The notes under the pieces were generated by a model, which had not been told where the DNA came from, searched no databases, and was given only the letters and a program-made list of their open reading frames with translations. Shown one piece after another: positions 34,069 through 42,816 of a stretch of 64,000 nt of DNA. The position numbers and the translations under genes are program-made. The first letter of the stretch is position 1. Every line of letters begins with the position of its first letter. Origin of the DNA: Sphingopyxis terrae subsp. terrae NBRC 15098 (lineage in GTDB: Bacteria; Pseudomonadota; Alphaproteobacteria; Sphingomonadales; Sphingomonadaceae); assembly GCF_001610975.1 (NCBI RefSeq), contig NZ_CP013342.1:1807001-1871000 (forward strand), written 5' to 3'.

Positions 34069-36723
34069 CTATTTGAACGAGCCCGACTTCACGGTACCGA
34101 GATTGACGAGACCGGTCGTATCGGCCGGAACGGTAAATTCGAATGCCCTGTCGACCGTGCCGTTGGGGCCATAGGTTTCGACAAGATAGCGGCGGCCGGG
34201 CAGCAGGTTCGATACCGCAAAGCGCCCGACCGAGTTGGTGAAGAAGGGCGTCGGCTGCGGATTGTCGCCTTCCTTGACGTCGAGCAGCGTGACGCGCCCG
34301 CCGACCAGCGACACCGGCTTTTCGGGGGTGAGCATCAGCGTGCCGATCGCGCTCGCAAAGGCGTCGGTGCCGATGCGCGCAGCATAGCCGCTTTTGTAAG
34401 GCGGATGGACGCGGAACACGCCCGGGCCGGTGTCATATCCCGGCGGCGGGTCCTGGACGTCATACTGCACCGACTGGGTGGTGTAGGAGCCGAGGAAATT
34501 ATGCACCGCCGCACCGAGCGAACCGCTCCGCGCGATATAGTCGTTCTGCGCGAGCGACTGGCCGACGACCACGTCGCGCTTGCCCAGATTTTCATGCACC
34601 TTGAGCAGCATGAAGCTGTCGTTGATGCGGCGCCCGATGCCGAACATGCCGTCGGCATAGGCCAGCGTCGTGCCGACGCGCAGCGTCGTCACATTGACGT
34701 TGGCGAAGTTCGAAATGTTCGGGCCGAAGGCGGCGTGGCTGATCGCGGCGTCGAAGCGGTTGGCCGTATAGGTCGCATAGCCGGCGGCCTGCGCGGAATT
34801 GTCCTGGCGCGTCAGGACGCCGCCGAAGCCGATGCTATTGAGCTGGTTGAGGCCGCTCTGGTTGTAGGAAAGCTCGGCCAGATTGTCGCGGCTTTCGTAG
34901 CGCGCTTCGGCGCGGCGGCGATAATCGGGCTGGAAGACCAGGCCGGCGACGACACTGAAGCCATTGTTGCGCGAAAAGGAGGCCGGATATTTCGCATATT
35001 CAACGCCTGCGCGGAACGTCCATTCGCGATCGAATCGGTAATAGCCAGTGGTGCCGATGCGATAGCTGTCGCCCAATGTGCCGCGCCCCTTGATGTAGGA
35101 TGCGGTTGAGGTCGTCAGGAATTTCTGGCTGAACTGGTGCGTATATTGCGCCGACGCGGTCACCGAAGTCGTGTTGATGCCAAGGAGGTTGCCGAGCGTT
35201 GCGAAATGCGGCGACGTGTAATCGACGCGCAGCGTCATGCTGTCGGACAAACCGCCGCGATCGAAGAAATGTTCGTAGCTGACGCCCGCGGCAAAGCCGG
35301 TGCCGACATCCTTCGAATGGCTGCCCGCCGCATCGAGCAGCAGGCGGCCACCGTTGCCGAGCACGAACTGCGTCTGGCCGGTCAGCGTCTGGACATCCTT
35401 GCTCGCCTGCAGGCCGACGCCGATGGCGGGGGCGTTGACGAACGCTTTGCGGAAAAAGCCGGTAAAGGCGACCGGACCCTTATAATCGGGGGCATAGCCG
35501 AAGTTTCTGCTCGTCGGCCCCAGGAAGGCGCCATATTCATAATCGCCCGGGTCGAGGTCGATCGGGTCGAGATATTGCTGATACGACAGATCCTGGACCG
35601 CGCCCGTATTATCGGTGACCTGGATCTGGATGTCGTTGCTGCCCGCGACGAGCGGCAGCGAGCTGAAGTCATAGCGGCCCGGCTGCAAGCGCAATTCGCG
35701 ATAGAGCGAGCCGTTGCGCAGGAAGCGGACGGTCGATTCGCGCTGCAGGATCAGTTGGCGGTTGGCCTGGAGAATCGCCGAGCGAAAGGCGTTGAAGCGC
35801 CGCTGCTGACGCAGCACGCCGACGCCGCCCATCTGGACATAGGCCTGTTGCCCGCGAATTTCGGGGTCGAGATCGCCGATGAACCAGCGGCGATAATCCT
35901 CGGGCTGGTCGTAGACGAGGCGCGCATAGTTGCGGTGGAATTTATAGCTGTCGCCCCCCGACAGGCTGATCTGCTGGCCGATCTGCGCATCGCCTTCGAA
36001 GACGAAGTCACCGACGCGCATCGCACCGTCGAAATTGATCGTCGGCGGATCGGTGTTGTTGCTGCCTTCCCAGAGGTAGGACTGGATGAGGTTGAGGTTG
36101 AGATAGGCCGAAAATCCCGCCGGTTGCAGCGAGATATCGTCCATATCCTCCTTGGGCGGCGCGAAGAGGTCAACCGTCGATCGCTGATCTGCCGATACCT
36201 GAACGACCACCACCGCGAGCGTGCTGGGGTCATAAGTCAGCGCGACGCCGGTTTCGGCAAGGTCGTCGGGGCCGAATTGCGTCTTGCCCGCCAGATGCGC
36301 GGCCAGCTTGGCGTGCGCCTCGTCATTGAGGATGGGTTTCAGCAGCTTGAGAAAGGTTTCAGTGTCGAGCTGGAAGCGGTCGTCTGCGGTCAGCCGCATC
36401 GGAATGTCGCCGAGGCTGCGGCTGAGAAAGGTCAGCGGCACCGTCATTTCGATGTCGCGGTCGTAGGGATTGATGTCGGGCCGGCCGTAGGGGCCCATCG
36501 GCACCTGCGGCATTCCGAGATCGGGCTCGGTCGGCGTCGGGGCAGGCGTCGGCGTGCCGGGCAGCGGGATGCTGGTCGGCGGCGGGCTCGGCGCTGGTGC
36601 CGGCGCAGGCGTCGGTTGAGCTGTCCCCGGCCGCTGGGGCAAGGGAATAGAAACCTGCGCGGCGGCGGTGCTGGCCCAAAGGGCCGGCAAAGCGACCGAG
36701 CAGACGGCCGCCCGCAGCCTCAT
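34069..36723 (-). CDS. Fimbrial outer-membrane usher protein
   Basis: 884 residues with a signal peptide, then an unusual Pro-rich linker (residues about 27-70, PTPAPAPAPSPPP) before the usher N-terminal domain. The central barrel is recognisable from repeated aromatic strands and family motifs (SLYRELRLQPGRYDFSSLPL, NDIQIQVTDNTGA, YEYGAFLG, FRKAFVNAPAIGVGLQASKD). The C-terminal part (GRRYLVETYGPNG, RAFEFTVPADT) fits the usher end domain. It threads chaperone-bound subunits through the outer membrane. The start overlaps the chaperone stop by 4 bp. Class assignment (sigma/archaic or alpha/alternate) is uncertain from reading alone. Confidence 0.9.
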   Translation of the reverse strand: MRLRAAVCSVALPALWASTAAAQVSIPLPQRPGTAQPTPAPAPAPSPPPTSIPLPGTPTPAPTPTEPDLGMPQVPMGPYGRPDINPYDRDIEMTVPLTFLSRSLGDIPMRLTADDRFQLDTETFLKLLKPILNDEAHAKLAAHLAGKTQFGPDDLAETGVALTYDPSTLAVVVVQVSADQRSTVDLFAPPKEDMDDISLQPAGFSAYLNLNLIQSYLWEGSNNTDPPTINFDGAMRVGDFVFEGDAQIGQQISLSGGDSYKFHRNYARLVYDQPEDYRRWFIGDLDPEIRGQQAYVQMGGVGVLRQQRRFNAFRSAILQANRQLILQRESTVRFLRNGSLYRELRLQPGRYDFSSLPLVAGSNDIQIQVTDNTGAVQDLSYQQYLDPIDLDPGDYEYGAFLGPTSRNFGYAPDYKGPVAFTGFFRKAFVNAPAIGVGLQASKDVQTLTGQTQFVLGNGGRLLLDAAGSHSKDVGTGFAAGVSYEHFFDRGGLSDSMTLRVDYTSPHFATLGNLLGINTTSVTASAQYTHQFSQKFLTTSTASYIKGRGTLGDSYRIGTTGYYRFDREWTFRAGVEYAKYPASFSRNNGFSVVAGLVFQPDYRRRAEARYESRDNLAELSYNQSGLNQLNSIGFGGVLTRQDNSAQAAGYATYTANRFDAAISHAAFGPNISNFANVNVTTLRVGTTLAYADGMFGIGRRINDSFMLLKVHENLGKRDVVVGQSLAQNDYIARSGSLGAAVHNFLGSYTTQSVQYDVQDPPPGYDTGPGVFRVHPPYKSGYAARIGTDAFASAIGTLMLTPEKPVSLVGGRVTLLDVKEGDNPQPTPFFTNSVGRFAVSNLLPGRRYLVETYGPNGTVDRAFEFTVPADTTGLVNLGTVKSGSFK

Positions 36724-37523
36724 TTCGCGAAGGTCAGCTTGATCGGGCCGGGGCCGAAGCCCGGGACCGGCAGGTTGAAGGTGCGCTCACCCTGCGCCGG
36801 GACATAGCCGGTGCCGACGACGCGCGCCAATTCTTCGGGCGATACATCGACGCGCAGGAATTTGCCTTCGCGGTCGGTGCCCTCGAGGTGCCAAGAAAAA
36901 TTTGCCATCATTGCATGGCGGCGGCCGTCGTTGCGCAGCGTTACCGCGACCCCGTCCTGCAGCGGCGGTTGTTCGGTCGCGCCGGGCAGCGCGGGCGGCT
37001 GGTAATTGACCTGGTGCGCCGATGCTGCCTTGACGTCAGGCTTGGCACCCGGCGGGGCGACAACGACGAGTGCGCGCATCGTATAGAGCACCTGCACCTG
37101 CGCAGAGGCAGCGTCCTTGCTCCCGGGCTCGAACGGCACGGGAAGCTGTTCGACGGAGACATAATAAGCCTGCGACGTCGGAATTTCGGGGTCGCCTACC
37201 CATTGCAGGCGGATCACCTGGCGTCCGCCGGGGGGCAGCGCGCCCTGCGGCGGGAAGACAAGGAATTTGTCGTCGGCCGGCGTTTCGGTAATCTTGCCGT
37301 CCTTGTCGATTTCCATGCGAAAGACGCGCGTCTGGAAAGCGAGCTTGCCGGCGTTGATATTCTGGACTTCGACACGGGCGACGGTGTTGCTGCCGTTCGA
37401 TTCCATTTCGACGACCATCGGCGAAACGCGCATGGCGTATGCCGCGGGGACAAGAATGAACAGCGCGGCAATCGCCGCCAGCAGCGCCTTCGACTGGCGC
37501 TTCAGCACGGACAAGATAGCCAT
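36720..37523 (-). CDS. Periplasmic pilus-assembly chaperone (PapD-like)
   Basis: 267 residues from ATG 37523, which has an AAGGGG site and a good signal peptide (KALLAAIAALFILVPAAYAM). The mature start RVSPMVVEMESNGSNTVARVEVQN and the FPPQGALPPGGRQVIRLQWVG stretch match the N-terminal Ig-like domain of fimbrial chaperones. A second Ig-like domain ends with VPAQGERTFNLPVPG. Chaperones donate a beta strand to subunits in the periplasm and hand them to the usher. A hairpin lies between this gene and the upstream major subunit, probably lowering read-through. Confidence 0.9.
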   Translation of the reverse strand: MAILSVLKRQSKALLAAIAALFILVPAAYAMRVSPMVVEMESNGSNTVARVEVQNINAGKLAFQTRVFRMEIDKDGKITETPADDKFLVFPPQGALPPGGRQVIRLQWVGDPEIPTSQAYYVSVEQLPVPFEPGSKDAASAQVQVLYTMRALVVVAPPGAKPDVKAASAHQVNYQPPALPGATEQPPLQDGVAVTLRNDGRRHAMMANFSWHLEGTDREGKFLRVDVSPEELARVVGTGYVPAQGERTFNLPVPGFGPGPIKLTFAK

Positions 37524-37571
37524 GATTCCCCTTCCCCCCTGCATTTCCCGGAATAATTGCATTAATTCATG

Positions 37572-37608
37572 AAGAAAGGGGAAAGATTGCTCTTCCCCCT
37601 TTCCCTGT
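37572..37608 (-). terminator. Attenuator-like hairpin between major pilin and chaperone genes
   Basis: On the minus strand, GGAAAGGGGGAAGAG and CTTTCCCCTTTC pair imperfectly, followed by TTC. It lies just after the pilin stop. Partial terminators at this place are common in fimbrial operons, where they let the major subunit outnumber the assembly proteins. Confidence 0.5.
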
Positions 37609-37623
37609 GGTTACGCCACGAGC

Positions 37624-38379
37624 TTAGAGCGCGCTGAGGACCAGCGTGGTCGAACCCGCGTAGTTGCCGGCGACCAGACCCTTGTTCGTGATCGCCGGGG
37701 CGTTGAAGTTGATCGTCATGTTCGAACGCCACGCACCCTGCTGGATGGTGTTGCCGAGCTGCGACGTCGAAACGGCGAGCGACTGGCCCGTGCCGCTGGT
37801 GACGGTGTTCACCGGAACGCCGGTCCAGGCAGCCGTGACGCTGTACGGAATGTTCGCCTGGAATTCGTCGGTGTCATAGCCGCCGGCAGCGCTGTTCACG
37901 AGACCGTTGACGTTGTTCTTCGTGATCGAAACTTCGTTGTTGAAGTTGCAACCAGCGGTCAGCGTTTCGATGTTGGCGAACGCCGGGCCGACCATTTCGA
38001 AAGCCGAGTTGACGTTTTCGTTGTTGCCGGTGCGGACACCGATCACGCCGAAGTCGATGTTCGTCGCGCTGGCGTTGTTGCCGGCATAGAACGAGCAGTC
38101 CTTGTTCACCGAACCCGTGAGGTTGAACGTCGTGGTGACGGTCGGGGTCGCGCTTTCGCTGTCGCTCGGCGCATCGGCGACGGCGGTGTAGCGGGTGCCA
38201 ACGCCAAGAGCGAGGCCGACTTCGAGACCGAAGGTCGCAAACGGGCCGGGGTTCGTCGAGGTGTACGGAATGCCCGCAACGACGCCAGCATAGTGACGCT
38301 GATTGGTCTGCGCAGCGGCCGGCGAAGCGATGCCGACAAGAGCGATGGCGGCAACGGCGCCGGTAAGAATCTTTTTCAT
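37624..38379 (-). CDS. Probable major fimbrial subunit
   Basis: 251 residues with a signal peptide (KKILTGAVAAIALVGIASPAAAQ). The mature part is rich in Asn, Thr, Ser, Gly and Ala, with a Cys pair (NKDCSFYAG ... TAGCNFNNEV) and a C-terminal strand (GLVAGNYAGSTTLVLSAL) typical of donor-strand-exchange pilins. It precedes the chaperone and usher genes, with a hairpin after it, which fits the abundant structural subunit. A GGGAAGAAGG site precedes the ATG. Confidence 0.75.
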   Translation of the reverse strand: MKKILTGAVAAIALVGIASPAAAQTNQRHYAGVVAGIPYTSTNPGPFATFGLEVGLALGVGTRYTAVADAPSDSESATPTVTTTFNLTGSVNKDCSFYAGNNASATNIDFGVIGVRTGNNENVNSAFEMVGPAFANIETLTAGCNFNNEVSITKNNVNGLVNSAAGGYDTDEFQANIPYSVTAAWTGVPVNTVTSGTGQSLAVSTSQLGNTIQQGAWRSNMTINFNAPAITNKGLVAGNYAGSTTLVLSAL

Positions 38380-38524
38380 AACCTTCTTCCCTCATTTTTG
38401 AACCGCGCCCCCGTCGCGGGGAGGCGGCTGTTCATATGCACCGGCTGGTCGGAGAACCCAGGGGGTCGGTGCCACCCCAAGGGCCTGATCCGTCCGCGAA
38501 GTCGCCCCTCGCGAAGGAATTTCG

Positions 38525-39052
38525 TCAGGTCGGAGAAACGGTGATCGTGATCGTCTCCGAATATTCGCCTGCCAGCAGCATCCCGGCCTCACCCGTAGGC
38601 TGACCCAGTTCGACCGCCAGCGTCATGCCGTCGGTGGCGATGCCGCCGTTGCTGGAAATCACGCCGCCGGCCTGAAGCTGGGCGCTGCTGAAACTTTTGC
38701 TGATCGTCTGCGACGACGGGAACCGCACCGGCATCTGCACCGCCAGATTATAAGGCAGCTTGCCGCCATAGGGGCCCTGGCCGTTCGGCATGGTGGAGTG
38801 CGTCAGTGCGCCGCTGGCGCCCTTGATCGTCATCGTAAAGGGGACGTTGCAGTCAAAGGCTACGCGCGTCTGGATGCCCAGCCCGCGGCGTTCGATATTG
38901 CCGAAGTCCATGTCACCGATGCTGCCGATGCCGCAATGTTCGCGAATCGACCCGCTGACCGCGATGTCGATCGACCGGGCGTTCTCGATTTCGCCCGCGA
39001 GGGCGGGCGAAGCGAATGCAAACGCAGCAAGCGCGATAAGCAGCGGACGCAT
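38525..39052 (-). CDS. Spore-coat-U-like fimbrial subunit, first gene of the operon
   Basis: 175 residues from ATG 39052, which has a GGGGAGAG site and a signal peptide (LLIALAAFAFASPALAGE). The mature protein has an early Cys (REHCGIGSIGDMDFGNIERRG) and a second one (VAFDCNVPFTMTIKGASG), and it ends in LLAGEYSETITITVSPT. This is the pattern of spore-coat-U / sigma-fimbrial subunits. It is the promoter-proximal gene of the fimbrial cluster and diverges from the PilZ-XRE regulator gene. Confidence 0.75.
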   Translation of the reverse strand: MRPLLIALAAFAFASPALAGEIENARSIDIAVSGSIREHCGIGSIGDMDFGNIERRGLGIQTRVAFDCNVPFTMTIKGASGALTHSTMPNGQGPYGGKLPYNLAVQMPVRFPSSQTISKSFSSAQLQAGGVISSNGGIATDGMTLAVELGQPTGEAGMLLAGEYSETITITVSPT

Positions 39053-39515
39053 GGCTCTCCCCTCAAAAAACCTAGAACGGCTTTCGACCGGCTCAGTGGC
39101 GGTCTCGGGCACTGGATGCCCGGGGAAGTCGCGACCCGACTAACCCCCCTTTCCGTTAAGAGGGATTTAATACGATGGTTCAGTTAGATGTGAACCCTCA
39201 AAATTGCATCTTGGCAAGATTCGACACTGCCGATGCCATTGGAAGGATTGATAATTACCGGATTCGCGGGGGTTTCGAGGGTTAATCCGAAAATCGGCTC
39301 CGCGGATCACCTTTGCGGCCGTCCTGATATGAAACAGCGGCGGTTAACTTCTTAACGGAAAAGTGAACGACATTTGACGCCGTATCGGCGCTCTTCTGCG
39401 CCGCGGCGGGGCAAGCGTGCGGTGAGTCGCGGCAACAAAGCGCGGCTTTCGGGCGTTTCTGTCGGTCGCCATTCCGGTTTGCGGGGTGCAAGAACAGCAA
39501 GAACAGAAAGTCGCC
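39053..39515. other. Divergent promoter region between fimbrial operon and PilZ-XRE gene
   Basis: About 460 bp with no gene apart from poor frames. It contains AT-richer patches (39165-39260) and the pair of 12-bp inverted elements listed below. It likely holds the fimbrial promoter. Confidence 0.5.
39150..39361. promoter_or_regulatory. Pair of 12-bp inverted elements in the fimbrial promoter region
   Basis: TTTCCGTTAAGA at 39150-39161 and its exact reverse complement TCTTAACGGAAA at 39350-39361, 188 bp apart. They could be two operators of one regulator, one near each divergent promoter. The adjacent PilZ-XRE protein is a candidate binder. Confidence 0.4.
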
Positions 39516-40403
39516 ATGTCCAGCCTGCCCCGGCGTGCATCCGCGCCCCGAAGTCCCGCGGGACCGTCCGCCGGCTCCTTCGCCTGCGTCCCCGGCTCGC
39601 CCCAGCTGCCGCACGAATCGGATGAGACGAGCGTGCGCATTAACCCCTCGCTTACCCTGCGCTGCGACAAGCAGCCGCCTATGGTCATTCACGGAACGAT
39701 GGTTGAGCCCCCCGCGGGCGAAGGGCAGCAACGGGCGGATCGCCTGCGTCTCAATCTTGCGGTGGCGGGCGCGGTGGCGCCCGGTCAGGGCACGGAGGTT
39801 ATCGTCCACAATCTGTCTGTCAGCGGCGTGCTGATCGAAACCGCCGCCGATCTTACGATGGGACAGGATATAACGATCGCCTTGCCCGAGGCCGGCGACG
39901 TCGTCGCCGCGGTCGTTTGGCAGAGCGAGCGGCTCTATGGCTGCCGCTTTCGCCAGCCGCTGCCGCGCGCAGCGCTCAGCGCGGCGCGGCTGCGCAATCC
40001 GCTCCCCTCCGATTTCGATCCCGCCGACCGGGCTGAAGCCGATGCCGCTGCCGATGCTGAGGAGACGCTCGGCGCGCGGCTGCGGCGGCTGCGGCAGGCG
40101 CGCGGGCTGAGCCTCGCGGGGCTCGCCCAGGCGGCCGGTCTCAGCAAGCCGAGTATCTGGGCGTGGGAAAATGGCACCACCGCGCCGCGCCGCACGAGCC
40201 TGCTCGCGCTGGCGCGTGCGCTCGACGTTCCCGAGCAGCAGCTGAGCGGTGTCGCCGCGATGGTCGGCCTGCGCGCCTCGGCGCGTGCCGAGGCGGATGC
40301 CGAGAGCGACATGCTGAAAATGGAAATTGCCGCGGCACGCCGCCGCATCGCGCTCGCCGCGGGTGTCGATGCCGACAGCGTGCGGATCATGATCGAACTG
40401 TAA
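39516..40403 (+). CDS. PilZ domain - XRE helix-turn-helix fusion regulator
   Basis: 295 residues as listed; an in-frame ATG at 39681 gives 240 residues and may be the true start, since the first 55 residues are low in complexity. A PilZ-like domain follows (RADRLRLNL for the arginine motif, then NLSVSGVLIE, the N-x-S-x-x-G motif). At about residues 188-245 there is an XRE/Cro HTH (LGARLRRLRQARGLSLAGLAQAAGLSKPSIWAWENG), then a helical tail. PilZ domains bind cyclic di-GMP. A direct fusion to a DNA-binding domain suggests a second-messenger-dependent transcription factor, and its divergent position to the fimbrial operon suggests control of attachment. Confidence 0.8.
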   Translation: MSSLPRRASAPRSPAGPSAGSFACVPGSPQLPHESDETSVRINPSLTLRCDKQPPMVIHGTMVEPPAGEGQQRADRLRLNLAVAGAVAPGQGTEVIVHNLSVSGVLIETAADLTMGQDITIALPEAGDVVAAVVWQSERLYGCRFRQPLPRAALSAARLRNPLPSDFDPADRAEADAAADAEETLGARLRRLRQARGLSLAGLAQAAGLSKPSIWAWENGTTAPRRTSLLALARALDVPEQQLSGVAAMVGLRASARAEADAESDMLKMEIAAARRRIALAAGVDADSVRIMIEL

Positions 40404-40425
40404 CGCTGCCGCGGGCGGCTCAGGC

Positions 40426-40602
40426 TTACGCATCGGGTGCCCCGCCCTCTTCCTCGCGGCGTAACCGGCGCGCCAGCCGCTCGTTGCGGATCGCCGCCTC
40501 GCGCAGCCGCCGCGCCAGAAACGGGTCGTCGCTCGCGTCGGCCTTAAGCCGCGCGACCCGGGCGAGTTGCTCGTAATAAATGGCGTCGCGAATCGGTTCC
40601 AC
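40426..40602 (-). CDS. Small hypothetical charged helical protein
   Basis: 58 residues from GTG 40602 with a GAGG site 4 bases upstream. The product (EPIRDAIYYEQLARVARLKA ... DDPFLARRLREAAIRNERLARRLRREEE) is a strongly charged helix. Codon use is like neighbouring genes (GC-rich third positions). No family recognised. It is convergent with the PilZ-XRE gene, with a gap of 22 bp. Confidence 0.5.
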   Translation of the reverse strand: MEPIRDAIYYEQLARVARLKADASDDPFLARRLREAAIRNERLARRLRREEEGGAPDA

Positions 40603-40681
40603 GCCGCCTCGTTAGCATGATCGCCGCCCGCGCCAGCAGCGACCGCCCTCGTAACTGTCGCCTTTTGGGACAGGGATGGAT

Positions 40682-41320
40682 TTAGGCTGCCGTGTCGGGG
40701 CGCCAGCCGCGATAGAAGGTTTCGACCGCGGCCTCGACGTCGGCCTGCAGCCGCTCGACATCGTCGGGGTCGGTCATGCCTAGGATCGCGAACTGATAGA
40801 GTCCCGACTGGCAGAGGCCCGAAAAATGCTGGACGGCGCGCATCGGATCGCCGGGGCGCAGTTCGCCGCGCGCCATCTTCGCCGCCACCCAGTCGGCGGC
40901 GCGCGCCTTGCCCCTGCGCGGCCCGCGATCATAGAATGTCTTAGACAGGTGCGGAAAACGCTCGGCCTCGCCGACGACCAGGCGAAACAGCGACAGTAGG
41001 GGCGTCGCGGTCAATTTGGTCATCAGCACATTGCCGAACCGGCGCAGCACGTCGGGCACCGGCTCGTCGAGCGGCAGGTCGATGGCCAGCGCGTCGCCAT
41101 AGCGTTCGACAATATCGTCGACCACGGCTTCGAACAAATCCTCCTTCGACGGAAAATAGGTCCACAGCGTGGTTTTCGAGCCGCCGACCTTGCTGGCGAT
41201 CGAGGACATGGTGGTGCCGGCATAGCCATTGGCAAAGAAGAGTTCGCGCGCGGCATCGACGAACGCCTTGCGGCGCGCGGTCGCGGCGTCATCCATCACA
41301 ACCGTACTGTCTGGTATCAT
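40682..41320 (-). CDS. TetR-family transcriptional repressor of the efflux operon
   Basis: 212 residues from ATG 41320 (ATG 41296 is an alternative; the frame is open further upstream but overlaps the divergent gene). The N-terminal HTH is clear (RKAFVDAARELFFANGYAGTTMSSIASKVGGSKTTLWTYFPSKEDLFEAVV). The ligand-binding half resembles TetR proteins with a C-terminal AefR-like domain. It diverges from a tripartite efflux operon 65 bp away, with inverted repeats between them, the usual layout for local repression relieved by the pump substrate. Confidence 0.88.
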   Translation of the reverse strand: MIPDSTVVMDDAATARRKAFVDAARELFFANGYAGTTMSSIASKVGGSKTTLWTYFPSKEDLFEAVVDDIVERYGDALAIDLPLDEPVPDVLRRFGNVLMTKLTATPLLSLFRLVVGEAERFPHLSKTFYDRGPRRGKARAADWVAAKMARGELRPGDPMRAVQHFSGLCQSGLYQFAILGMTDPDDVERLQADVEAAVETFYRGWRPDTAA

Positions 41321-41375
41321 TTCCGTTGACAAGCCATCCTCCGAAGTCCAATGGCGCATGATACCAGCTAGTATC
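41311..41375. promoter_or_regulatory. Inverted operator-like repeats between tetR and the efflux operon
   Basis: CTGGTATCAT (41311-41320) and its exact reverse complement ATGATACCAG (41358-41367) face each other. The second one also forms a palindrome GATAC-CAGCTA-GTATC (41360-41375). The first overlaps the start codon of the repressor gene. The spacing and symmetry fit TetR binding. Confidence 0.6.
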
Positions 41376-41385
41376 GTTGGAAGCC

Positions 41386-42816
41386 ATGCCCCGATCATTT
41401 TTCCTCTCCACCGTGGTTTTCGGCCTGTTGGCGGGCTGTGCGAGCGTCCCCGATCTTGGGCAGAAGCCCGCGCCGGTCGCCGCCGCGGCGCTCGATTCGC
41501 AGGCGACACTTGCCGATCAGGCGGGCGCCTGGCCGGTCGAGGGGTGGTGGCAGCGCTTCGGCGACCCGCAGCTCGATGCGCTGATCGATGAAGGACTGGC
41601 GGGATCGCCCGACATTGCGGCGGCGGCAGCGCGGGTCCGCGCCGCCGAGGCGCTGGCGCAGCAGGCGGGGGCGGCGTTGCTCCCGCGCGCCGGCATCCAG
41701 GGCAGCGCAGGAGGCGTCCAGCAGAGCAAGAATATGGGAATCCCGCCGGCTTTCGTGCCCGACGGTATTCAGGATACCGGCAGCATTGCCGCGACCTTCG
41801 GCTTCGATCTCGACCTCTGGGGCAAGAACCGCGCGGCGCTGGCGGCGGCCACGTCCGAAGCCGAAGCGGCGCGCGTCGATGCTGCGCAGGCGCGGCTGAT
41901 GCTGACGACCGGGATTGCCACCGCCTACGCTGATCTGGCGGGCTATTATGCCGATCTCGACGTCGCGCAGGACGCGATCCGTATCCGCGGCGCGAGCGCC
42001 GACCTGTCGGTGAAGCGCACCGCCGCCGGGCTCGACAATCAGGCGACGCAGCGGCAGGCCGAAAGCCGCGCCGCCTCGGCGCGCGGCGATGTCGCCGCGA
42101 TCGAGGAGGCGATCGCGCTCACCCGCAACCGCCTTGCCGCCCTGCTCGGCGCCGGACCCGATCGCGGCCGGAGCATCGCGCGTCCGGCGCTCGCCGCGCC
42201 GTCGCTCGCACTGCCGCCGCAGGCGGGGATCGACCTGGTCGGCCGCCGGCCCGACATCGTCGCGGCCCGGCTGCGGGCCGAGGCGGCGGCGAAGCGCATC
42301 GACGTCGCGCGTGCCGCCTTTTATCCGAACATCAACCTGTCGGCGCTCGTCGGGCTCCAGTCGCTCGGGCTGTCAAACCTGTTCAAGACCGGGTCCGAAT
42401 ATGGCAATGGCGGCGCCGCGATCAGCCTGCCGATCTTCGAGGGCGGGCGGCTGCAGGGCCAGTATCGCGGGGCGCGGGCCGATTATGACGGCGCCGTCGC
42501 CAACTACGACCGCACGCTCGTCGCCGCGCTGCGCGATGTCGCCGACATCGTCGCCAGCCGTGACGCCATAGCGCGCCAACTTGCCGACCGGCGCGACGCG
42601 CTGAAGGCCGCGGCCGACGCCGCCAACCTTGCCGGGATGCGCTACCGTGCCGGCCTTTCCAACCAGCTTGCGCAGCTCACCGCGGAGGACAGCCAGGTCG
42701 CGCTCGCGCGCGCGGTCGCCGACCTCGAAGCGCGCCGGCTTTCGCTCGACATTGCCCTGATCCGTGCCCTGGGCGGCGGATTTACGGCCGCATCGCCAAC
42801 AGGAGACAAGCAATGA
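41386..42816 (+). CDS. Outer-membrane efflux lipoprotein (NodT/OprM family)
   Basis: 476 residues with a lipoprotein signal (LLAGC, Cys19) and the two repeated OEP domains of TolC-like channels: the DPQLDALIDEGLAGSPDIAAAAARVRAAEA motif in the first half and the RPDIVAARLRAEAAAKRIDVARAAFYPNINLSA repeat in the second. It forms the outer-membrane exit of a tripartite pump with the two genes downstream. The start at 41386 has a GGAAG site. The membrane-fusion gene overlaps its end by 4 bp. Confidence 0.93.
   Translation: MPRSFFLSTVVFGLLAGCASVPDLGQKPAPVAAAALDSQATLADQAGAWPVEGWWQRFGDPQLDALIDEGLAGSPDIAAAAARVRAAEALAQQAGAALLPRAGIQGSAGGVQQSKNMGIPPAFVPDGIQDTGSIAATFGFDLDLWGKNRAALAAATSEAEAARVDAAQARLMLTTGIATAYADLAGYYADLDVAQDAIRIRGASADLSVKRTAAGLDNQATQRQAESRAASARGDVAAIEEAIALTRNRLAALLGAGPDRGRSIARPALAAPSLALPPQAGIDLVGRRPDIVAARLRAEAAAKRIDVARAAFYPNINLSALVGLQSLGLSNLFKTGSEYGNGGAAISLPIFEGGRLQGQYRGARADYDGAVANYDRTLVAALRDVADIVASRDAIARQLADRRDALKAAADAANLAGMRYRAGLSNQLAQLTAEDSQVALARAVADLEARRLSLDIALIRALGGGFTAASPTGDKQ

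Noticed and set aside
33400..36807. Two long plus-strand frames antisense to the fimbrial tip and usher genes
   Set aside because: Their products are Arg/Ala/Glu-rich without known domains, while the minus strand has clear usher and chaperone genes in operon order.
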